This document shows, piece by piece, positions 7,831 to 12,612 of a stretch of DNA of 24,551 nt. This stretch comes from W0P28-013 sp963621145 (GTDB taxonomy: Bacteria; Bacteroidota; Bacteroidia; Bacteroidales; Paludibacteraceae). The position numbers were made by a program, and so were the translations under genes. Position 1 is the first letter of the stretch. Each line of letters opens with the position of its first letter. Where the stretch lies: NCBI GenBank assembly GCA_963621145.1, contig CAVFDI010000024.1:1-24551 (forward strand), read 5' to 3'. A model generated the notes under the pieces. That model was given only the letters and a program-made list of their open reading frames with translations, made no database searches and was not told the DNA's origin.

Positions 7831-7880
7831 AAGTTTAACGCATTAGTGAAAGCCTTTGGATTTCTAATATCTAGTTTCTG

Positions 7881-7945
7881 GTTTCTCAAAATTGCTGCCG
7901 CAAATTTTGTTTCTTTGTTTCTATTGTTTCTAATGATTACATTTG
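7881..7945 (+). repeat. Dispersed intergenic repeat, copy A
   Basis: This stretch contains a short hairpin CAAAATTGC-tgcc-GCAAATTTTG followed by GTTTC units at about 8-nt spacing and TCTAATGATTACATTTGAAA. The reverse complement of 24483-24551 (copy B) matches it closely over the same order of elements, with a changed tetraloop (tatc) and one extra GTTTC unit. TTTG (7914-7917), 20 nt, TACATTTG (7938-7945) also form a promoter consensus pointing at rsmD, whose leader would be about 135 nt. Confidence 0.6.
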
Positions 7946-8049
7946 AAATTTGAAATTCTGAAATCGGAAGAGTGCAGCATTGTTGAATACAAACTGATCT
8001 TAATTCTTAATTTGCTGTGTTGCCGCACCGACCAACCGTAGCACTTTTA

Positions 8050-8076
8050 TTGTTCATTATTCGTTGTTCATTATTC
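8050..8076 (+). repeat. 13-nt tandem dimer, period 14
   Basis: TTGTTCATTATTC occurs at 8050-8062 and again at 8064-8076, followed by another ATTC, ending 10 nt before the rsmD ATG. Confidence 0.7.
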
Positions 8077-8086
8077 ATTTCGGAAA

Positions 8087-8617
8087 ATGCGTATTGTTAG
8101 TGGAAAATTTCGCGGTCGACATTTCACGCCGCCAAGCAATATCACGGCGCGCCCAACGACCGATTTCGCCAAAGAGAGCCTTTTCAATGTGCTTTCGGGC
8201 TACATCGACCTCGATGGTGCCACCGCACTCGACCTTTTTTCAGGCACGGGAAGCATCAGTTTCGAGTGCGTGTCGCGCGGTTGCCTGCATGTGAGCGGAG
8301 TGGAGATGAGCGAACGACATATTGCCTTCATCAAAAAAACGGCTGCCGATCTCAAAATCGACAACCTGCGCATCTACCGCAGCGATGTGTTCCGCTTTCT
8401 CGATGTAAACAACGAAATGTTCGACCTGATTTTTGCCGACCCACCGTATCAAATGCCCGAAATCGCCACCATTCCCGATTGCATCTTTGCAAAAAATCGT
8501 CTGCGCGATGGCGGAATCTTCGTTCTCGAACATGGCAAAAATAACTCGTTCACCGAGCATCCGCACTTTGTCGAACACCGCAACTATGGCAATGTGCATT
8601 TTAGTTTTTTTAGGTGA
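8087..8617 (+). CDS. rsmD: 16S rRNA (guanine966-N2)-methyltransferase RsmD
   Basis: The protein has 176 residues, the family's usual size. MRIVSGKFRGRHF and RPTTDFAKESLFNVL (22-36) are the characteristic RsmD N-terminal signature; ALDLFSGTGSISFE (47-60) is the AdoMet-binding motif I; GVEMSERHIA follows as motif II; and FADPPYQMP carries the catalytic DPPY (118-121) of N2-guanine/N6-adenine methyltransferases. It methylates G966 of 16S rRNA in assembling 30S subunits. The start has no Shine-Dalgarno sequence, as is common here. The YqeY-like gene follows after 49 nt. Confidence 0.93.
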   Translation: MRIVSGKFRGRHFTPPSNITARPTTDFAKESLFNVLSGYIDLDGATALDLFSGTGSISFECVSRGCLHVSGVEMSERHIAFIKKTAADLKIDNLRIYRSDVFRFLDVNNEMFDLIFADPPYQMPEIATIPDCIFAKNRLRDGGIFVLEHGKNNSFTEHPHFVEHRNYGNVHFSFFR

Positions 8618-8666
8618 TAAACTATTGATAATTAGGGATTTATAAAACAAAAAATACGATACAACT

Positions 8667-9122
8667 ATGACACTTTTCGATCAAATTAGCGACGACATCA
8701 AAAAAGCGATGTTGGCGCGCAATCACGCCGAGTTGGAGGCTTTGCGTGGCATCAAAAAAGAGTTTCTCGAGGCCAAAACCGCCAAAGGCAGCAATGGCGA
8801 CCTTTCGGACGAGCAGGCACTGAAAATTCTTCAGAAAATGGCAAAACAGGGCAAAGATGCTGCCGCACTTTTTGTGGAGCAGAATCGCCAAGATTTGGCC
8901 GACGAATATCTGGCGCAAGTGGCTGTGTACGAGCGCTATTTGCCAAAACCAATGGATCCTGCCGAACTCGAAGCGGCTGTGCGTGCCATTATTGAGCAGG
9001 TTGGCGCAAAATCGCCTCAAGAGATGGGCAAAGTGATGGGCGTGGCGTCGAAACAACTGGCAGGAAAAGCCGAAGGACGCGCCATTTCCGAAACGGTAAA
9101 ACGTATTTTGGCTTCGCTTTAA
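8667..9122 (+). CDS. GatB/YqeY-domain protein
   Basis: The 151-residue protein matches stand-alone YqeY proteins along its length: an N-terminal helical part (MTLFDQISDDIKKAMLARNHAELEALRGIKKEF), DEQALKILQKMAKQGKDA, LADEYLAQVAVYERYLPKPM and a C-terminal GKVMGVASKQLAGKAEGRAI, the last resembling the tRNA-contacting tail domain of GatB. Such proteins are linked to transamidation of mischarged tRNA by domain similarity only. It is probably co-transcribed with rsmD and ends at the strong terminator at 9140-9178. Confidence 0.9.
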   Translation: MTLFDQISDDIKKAMLARNHAELEALRGIKKEFLEAKTAKGSNGDLSDEQALKILQKMAKQGKDAAALFVEQNRQDLADEYLAQVAVYERYLPKPMDPAELEAAVRAIIEQVGAKSPQEMGKVMGVASKQLAGKAEGRAISETVKRILASL

Positions 9123-9139
9123 TCGCAGACTAAACGACA

Positions 9140-9178
9140 AAAAAGCGGTGCTGAATTTTTGGTTCAGCACCGCTTTTT
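9140..9178. terminator. Bidirectional Rho-independent terminator
   Basis: AAAAAGCGGTGCTGAA and TTCAGCACCGCTTTTT form a perfect 16-bp stem around a TTTTTGG loop, with A- and T-runs on either side. It lies between the convergent YqeY-like and hsp20 genes and can end transcription from both. Confidence 0.92.
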
Positions 9179-9196
9179 ATTAGGCTCGTCCGTCGA

Positions 9197-9628
9197 TTAT
9201 CCGATTTCGATGGTGCGTTGCGCTTTCTTGATCTCTTTTTCCGATAGTTTCGGAAGAGCGATGTTCAGCACGCCATTTTCCATAGTGGCTTTAATCTCGT
9301 CTTTGTTCACGTTGTCGGGCAGAATCATGGTTTGCTCAAATTTTGAGTAAGCAAACTCGCGGCGCAAATACAGTACATCCTTCTCATTTTCCTCTTTTTT
9401 CTCTTCTTTCTTCTCGAGCGAAATAATCAGGTTGCTGTCCTCATCGATGCGAACGCTGAAATCCTCTTTTGTCATTCCAGGTGCGGCAACCTCAACGGTA
9501 TAGGCGTTTTCGGTCTCTTTCACATTGATGGCTGGAGTGTTGTTCATGCGCGGCATAAAATCGTTGTCGAACAAGTCGCCGAAAATCGACGGTAGCCAAT
9601 TGTTTTGATTTCTTCTTACGAGTGTCAT
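9197..9628 (-). CDS. Small heat-shock protein (Hsp20/alpha-crystallin family)
   Basis: The protein has 143 residues from the ATG at 9628, chosen over an in-frame ATG five codons upstream because GGAGGA sits 7 nt before it, an unusually good Shine-Dalgarno for this window. A short N-terminal arm (MTLVRRNQNNWLPSIFGDLF) precedes the alpha-crystallin domain (about 33-127: INVKETENAYTVEVAAPG, RIDEDSNLIISLEKK, the family hallmark ATMENGVLNIALPK), and the tail contains the I-x-I motif (Ile140-Glu-Ile142) used for oligomerisation. Such proteins bind unfolding proteins without ATP in the cytosol. The charged KEEKKEENEK stretch at 73-83 fills the loop that swaps between subunits. No TAnnTTTG promoter is seen upstream; instead a consensus sigma-54 promoter is at 9710-9725 with two tandem near-palindromes further up. 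Confidence 0.95.
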   Translation of the reverse strand: MTLVRRNQNNWLPSIFGDLFDNDFMPRMNNTPAINVKETENAYTVEVAAPGMTKEDFSVRIDEDSNLIISLEKKEEKKEENEKDVLYLRREFAYSKFEQTMILPDNVNKDEIKATMENGVLNIALPKLSEKEIKKAQRTIEIG

Positions 9629-9709
9629 AGTTTTTTCCTCCAATTATTTGTTTATTTTTTTTGTTTCATTTTCCCGAAGCTCTTTCTGAACCTCGTTCGC
9701 CTGATATTT

Positions 9710-9725
9710 TGCAAACCCTGTGCCA
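9710..9725 (-). promoter_or_regulatory. Sigma-54 (RpoN) promoter of hsp20
   Basis: Reading the minus strand, TGGCACAGGGTTTGCA matches the -24/-12 consensus TGGCAC-N5-TTGCA exactly, with the required 10 nt between the invariant GG and GC. Transcription would begin near 9699, giving a leader of about 70 nt that includes the GGAGGA ribosome-binding site of hsp20. Sigma-54 promoters need an ATP-hydrolysing activator bound upstream; candidate sites lie at 9778-9825. Confidence 0.7.
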
Positions 9726-9777
9726 TGCCAAAAATCGACTCTTTTTTATTAAAATCGATCAAAAATGACATATTTTG

Positions 9778-9825
9778 CTGACAAAATGGCAGAAAATTGC
9801 AAAATTTCCACTGACAAAATGGCAG
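9778..9825 (-). promoter_or_regulatory. Tandem activator-site candidates upstream of the sigma-54 promoter
   Basis: Minus-strand CTGCCATTTTGTCAG occurs exactly twice, at 9792-9778 and 9825-9811, with a period of 33 bp (about three helical turns). Each is a near-palindrome (CTGnCA-AAA-TGnCAG). A half-related TGTCATTTTTGATC follows at 9770-9757. Centres fall at about -86 and -119 from the predicted hsp20 start, the usual range for NtrC-type activator sites. Identity of the activator is unknown. Confidence 0.6.
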
Positions 9826-9978
9826 TATTGAGGTTTATAGACTATCGCACTGTCCATCAAACTACGTTTAACTCATCATTTTTTTCGAAAAACGAGAGCA
9901 ACGCCAAATTCGTCTGATCAATGCCGAGCGGTAAAAAATTCTTGCGAAGCAAAACTCGTCAACTTGTCAACTTTTTTG

Positions 9979-9986
9979 TACCTTTG
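9979..9986 (+). promoter_or_regulatory. -7 box of the MATE exporter gene
   Basis: TACCTTTG fits TAnnTTTG. It predicts a start near 9993 and a leader of about 20 nt to the ATG at 10014. No clear TTTG is present at the expected -33 position. Confidence 0.55.
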
Positions 9987-10013
9987 CAGTCCCATTTTTG
10001 TGCCGACTTTTTT

Positions 10014-11375
10014 ATGAAGCCGATAGAGATCTTCAAAACTTATATTCCGTTCTACAAGCGCAATCTCAAGGTGGCGCTGCCTGTGATGTTGTCGCAGTTG
10101 TGCGTCGGCATTGTGCAGTTGGTCGATTCTATCATGGTGGGACACCTTGGCACGGTGGAGTTGGCGGCGGTGGCGTTTGCCTCGTCGGTTTTTGCCATTG
10201 GTAACTGCTTTGCCATGGGCGTGCTGTTTGGTCTTACGCCGTTGGTCGGTCAGGCCTATGTGCGCGAACAACACGATGTCTGCTCTCGACTTTTTCAGAA
10301 TGCATTTTTGCTGGCACTCATCTCGATGGCGCTAGTCTGCGTGCTGTTGTTGGCTGCCATGTGGCTCATGCCGTTCATGGGTCAGGAGGCGCAAGTGGTA
10401 GAGTTGGCGCAACCCTATTTTTTTACGCTCATTCTTAGCATGATTCCGCAACTTCTCTTCCTCACTTTCAAGCAGTTTTACGAAGGACTTGGCGACACCA
10501 AAACAGCCATGTGGATTACCATTGTCACCATTTTTGTGAATGTCTTTTTCAACTATGTGCTGATTTTTGGCAAGTGGGGATTCCCGTTCTGGGGCGTGTT
10601 TGGTGCTGGTGTCGCCACGCTCATTGCGCGACTGATTTCGCCCGTGATTTTTCTCGTTGCCATGCGCTGCCGCAAACAGTGGTGGAGTTACATGAAGGCG
10701 TTTCGCTGGAATCGCTTTAGTTGGAAAGAGTTGCGCAATTTGCTGCATCTTGGCTTACCAATTTCGGGACAATTGCTGCTCGAGGTAACGTCGTTTTCGC
10801 TCATGGGAATAATGGTCGGCTGGCTTGGCGCAGTGCCTTTGGCGGCCAATCAGGTGGCGATAAATCTGTCGAATATGAGTTTCATGGTGGTGCTTGGCAT
10901 CGGTTCTGCCACAACCATTCGCGTGAGTCACCAAATTGGTGCGCGCGACTACAAAGCCATGACCATGGCGGCCTCGGCATCGGTGCATTTGGCCGTCTTT
11001 TTCGAGGTGATCACCGCCTTGCTGTTCATCTTCTTTGGTCGTGCCATGATGACCATTTTCACCACCGATCCCAAGGTGATTGAGCTGGGCGCAAAAATCT
11101 GCATTTTTGTTGGTCTGTTCCAAATTTTCGATGGCCTGCAAGCGGTCGGCATTGGCATTTTGCGCGGCCTCACCGATGTGCGCGTCATCGTGCGCAATGC
11201 GTTCATCGCCTACATCGTCATCTGCTTGCCGCTAGCGTATCTTTTCACTTTCACGCTTGGCATGGGCGCGCCGGGCGTTTGGGCTGCGTGCATTGTTGGC
11301 ATTGGCACAGCCGCAATTCTGTATCATGCCCGCTACCGCAAAATCCGCCGCCAAAAATTCGACGAGTTGCAGTAA
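10014..11375 (+). CDS. MATE-family multidrug/metabolite exporter (NorM-like)
   Basis: The protein has 453 residues from the ATG at 10014; in-frame ATGs upstream lie before the predicted transcription start. About twelve hydrophobic segments are arranged as two related halves, the normal MATE plan. The first half has LPVMLSQLCVGIVQLVDSIM followed by GHLGTVELAAVAFASSVF and GLTPLVGQAYV; the second has LHLGLPISGQLLLEVTSFSL, a membrane-boundary GWLGAVPLAANQVAINLSNM and GIGSATTIRVSHQIGARDY. These are the family's signature segments. The protein would expel organic cations or other small molecules across the inner membrane in exchange for Na+ or H+; the substrate cannot be inferred. It stands alone between its own promoter and terminator. 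Confidence 0.95.
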   Translation: MKPIEIFKTYIPFYKRNLKVALPVMLSQLCVGIVQLVDSIMVGHLGTVELAAVAFASSVFAIGNCFAMGVLFGLTPLVGQAYVREQHDVCSRLFQNAFLLALISMALVCVLLLAAMWLMPFMGQEAQVVELAQPYFFTLILSMIPQLLFLTFKQFYEGLGDTKTAMWITIVTIFVNVFFNYVLIFGKWGFPFWGVFGAGVATLIARLISPVIFLVAMRCRKQWWSYMKAFRWNRFSWKELRNLLHLGLPISGQLLLEVTSFSLMGIMVGWLGAVPLAANQVAINLSNMSFMVVLGIGSATTIRVSHQIGARDYKAMTMAASASVHLAVFFEVITALLFIFFGRAMMTIFTTDPKVIELGAKICIFVGLFQIFDGLQAVGIGILRGLTDVRVIVRNAFIAYIVICLPLAYLFTFTLGMGAPGVWAACIVGIGTAAILYHARYRKIRRQKFDELQ

Positions 11376-11401
11376 GAAGTTGTTTCTGTGAATCTTACGA
11401 A

Positions 11402-11430
11402 AAACGCATCAATTTTTTTTTGATGCGTTT
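11402..11430. terminator. Terminator between the MATE gene and the 84-residue ORF
   Basis: AAACGCATCAA and TTGATGCGTTT form an 11-bp perfect stem with a T7 loop, followed by TTTATTT on the plus strand and preceded by an A-run. It serves the MATE gene and, read the other way, overlaps the last codons of the convergent 11409-11663 gene. Confidence 0.8.
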
Positions 11431-11663
11431 ATTTCGTCTTCGAGAATGGAGTAAATGTAGCGTGTCGACTGAATGTAGAGTCCGCTGCGTGGGTCGCTCA
11501 ATATCTCGTAGGTGGAGGAGTTGTAGAGCGTTTTGAATGCCTCGTCGAAACTTAAACCATTTTCTTCGATGAGCAAAGCCGCCAACTGTGCCAATCGTCG
11601 TTCGCGCAAAAAAGTGAAATTGCGCTGTTCCTCTTTTGTTAGATTATTGAAATCGGTTGGCAT
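11409..11663 (-). CDS. Small helical protein, third gene of the DUF3791/DUF3990 cassette
   Basis: The protein has 84 residues, starts 6 nt after the DUF3990 gene stop and belongs to the same unit. It has no signal peptide or membrane segment. Its middle, LAALLIEENGLSFDEAFKTLYNSSTYEILS followed by GLYIQSTRYIYSILEDEI, has the order helix, GLs-x-x-EA, helix, short turn, helix that is also seen in the DUF3791 protein at the head of the cassette (FGLTERQAANYIEQ...). It may therefore be a divergent DUF3791-type protein, but the resemblance is weak. Its final codons encode NASKKN within the terminator stem. No function is known. Confidence 0.7.
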   Translation of the reverse strand: MPTDFNNLTKEEQRNFTFLRERRLAQLAALLIEENGLSFDEAFKTLYNSSTYEILSDPRSGLYIQSTRYIYSILEDEINASKKN

Positions 11664-11669
11664 GGAATT

Positions 11670-12146
11670 TTAAATTTTTTGCAGACACTGAATGGCTATC
11701 TCTGTGCCGAAAAAGTATTGAAATGTGATCCCTTTCGTAAATTTCAGTCTTTTGATAAGTGTCTCAATATCAATTAATTGATCTAAAAACAACTCGATTT
11801 GTACGCCAACTTTATCGTTGGCTATTGGACCATAAACAATGTCGTAGTTGTGTGTAGGCGTTGGATTGGAATTGAGGTGATTCGCTACAACAAATTTTGC
11901 CCATTCTACCGAATAATCATCGAAAATTTTTACTTTCAATGAGCCATCGTTTAGCTGATTTTCATCGAAAATATATTCATTCACAATGGAATTGCCGCCA
12001 AAAAACAGCGCGCGTTGTTCGGCCAATTGCTGCGCTTGATCTCTATTCTCTGTAAGATAGAATCCTCTGCCGAAATCTTTGTTTGGCTTCGATTTAGCAA
12101 AATCTATTTGCGCAATGTCGATATTTGAGCCATGATAGAGTTTCAT
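11670..12146 (-). CDS. DUF3990 protein, predicted ADP-ribosyltransferase fold
   Basis: The protein has 158 residues from the ATG at 12146, which is preceded by AGGAGG 9 nt upstream and overlaps the stop of the DUF3791 gene (ATGA). Features of DUF3990, a family placed in the ADP-ribosyltransferase superfamily: N-terminal KLYHGS with His5, DFGRGFYLTENRDQAQQLA with Tyr30, and a C-terminal FQYFFGTEIAIQCL with Glu149. These would make an H-Y-E type NAD+-binding and catalytic set. Such enzymes transfer ADP-ribose to a macromolecule or break down NAD+; whether this family is active is not established to my knowledge. The genes on both sides encode small proteins, as in a toxin with its neutralising partner(s). 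Composition is AT-richer than the flanking MATE and acyl-CoA ligase genes, which suggests horizontal acquisition. Confidence 0.85.
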   Translation of the reverse strand: MKLYHGSNIDIAQIDFAKSKPNKDFGRGFYLTENRDQAQQLAEQRALFFGGNSIVNEYIFDENQLNDGSLKVKIFDDYSVEWAKFVVANHLNSNPTPTHNYDIVYGPIANDKVGVQIELFLDQLIDIETLIKRLKFTKGITFQYFFGTEIAIQCLQKI

Positions 12147-12364
12147 GCCAGCGTTCCTCCTTGGCGGCGGCAATAGGCTGCGAGACTTTCCACATTATCG
12201 TCGAAACTGAGTGTGTGCATTATGCCGTAATTGGCTTGTAGCAGGCTCATTGCGTGGTGTTGCTCGATGTAGTTCGCTGCTTGCCGTTCGGTTAGTCCAA
12301 AGCGTTTCGCAAATTTATTGATGAGCAATACGGTATATTCGGTTATGTCGTTAGTTGTGTACAT
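12143..12364 (-). CDS. DUF3791 protein, first gene of the cassette
   Basis: The 73-residue, mainly helical protein reads MYTTNDITEYTVLLINKF, then FGLTERQAANYIEQHHAMSLL, then YGIMHTLSFDDN. This matches the DUF3791 pattern of helix, GL/S-x-x-x-A, helix, tYg-x-xHt, which I know as a small family commonly found beside DUF3990. Its last codons (QGGTLA) contain the AGGAGG ribosome-binding site of the DUF3990 gene and its TGA overlaps that gene's ATG. This makes it a natural candidate for the cognate antitoxin or substrate adaptor, but that is inference. A consensus promoter lies at 12389-12420, so it leads the transcript. Confidence 0.8.
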   Translation of the reverse strand: MYTTNDITEYTVLLINKFAKRFGLTERQAANYIEQHHAMSLLQANYGIMHTLSFDDNVESLAAYCRRQGGTLA

Positions 12365-12388
12365 TATCCTTTCGCTTCGCTACGATTG

Positions 12389-12420
12389 CAAAGTTACAAC
12401 ATTTTTCTTATCGTACCAAA
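12389..12420 (-). promoter_or_regulatory. Promoter of the DUF3791/DUF3990 cassette
   Basis: Minus-strand TTTG (12420-12417), 20-nt spacer and TAACTTTG (12396-12389) match the consensus exactly. Transcription would start near 12382, about 18 nt before the first ATG. Confidence 0.75.
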
Positions 12421-12522
12421 TCTCAGTTTTTTTACTGTCGTGCGGAATTTGTAATCCGTGACAATCGAGACGCATGCGCCACGCCCTTACATTTCGGCTG
12501 AACGATTATTCGCTTCTACAAC

Positions 12523-12553
12523 TCTTTACTCTTTTGTCCTTACTCTTTACTCC
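12523..12553 (+). repeat. CTTTACTC-type intergenic phrase, copy 1
   Basis: A 30-nt pyrimidine-rich stretch, CTTTACTCTTTTGTCC followed by TTACTCTTTACTCC, has ACTCTTTACTC at 12521-12531 and 12542-12552. A copy with about 26 of 30 matching positions lies at 16361-16390. Confidence 0.55.
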
Positions 12554-12557
12554 CCAC

Positions 12558-12591
12558 AAAAAAACAACGGCCACCCGTGTGGGCAGCCGTT
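12558..12591 (-). terminator. Rho-independent terminator of the acyl-CoA synthetase gene
   Basis: On the minus strand AACGGCTGCCC-ACAC-GGGTGGCCGTT forms an 11-bp stem (two G-T pairs) followed by GTTTTTTT. It begins 21 nt after the stop. Confidence 0.88.
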
Positions 12592-12612
12592 TGCTTTTGT
12601 TTGTGCCGAAGT

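Larger units (their letters stand above)
7753..8086. other. 334-nt intergenic region with inverted and dispersed repeats
   Basis: No open frame with coding character is seen. The region holds a large imperfect stem-loop (7766-7830), a copy of a dispersed repeat (7881-7945) with a promoter-like sequence inside it, the phased GAAATTT repeats after it, and a 14-nt-period tandem dimer (8050-8076) just before rsmD. Confidence 0.6.
9629..10013. other. 385-nt divergent intergenic region between hsp20 and the MATE gene
   Basis: No gene is seen. From left to right it holds the hsp20 leader, its sigma-54 promoter, the two upstream near-palindromes, and about 150 nt of sequence in which only the MATE -7 box (9979-9986) and a short direct repeat (TCAACTTG/TCAACTTT at 9959-9974) stand out. 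Confidence 0.6.

Noticed and set aside
9787..9801. Second sigma-54-like promoter on the plus strand, TGGCAGAAAATTGCA, facing the MATE gene
   Set aside because: Spacing between GG and GC is 9 instead of 10 nt, which sigma-54 rarely tolerates, and the sequence is part of the repeated near-palindrome; the MATE gene has its own TACCTTTG box.
9921..10013. N-terminal extension of the MATE protein to an ATG at 9921
   Set aside because: The extension lies upstream of the predicted transcription start and adds a non-conserved charged stretch before the first membrane helix.
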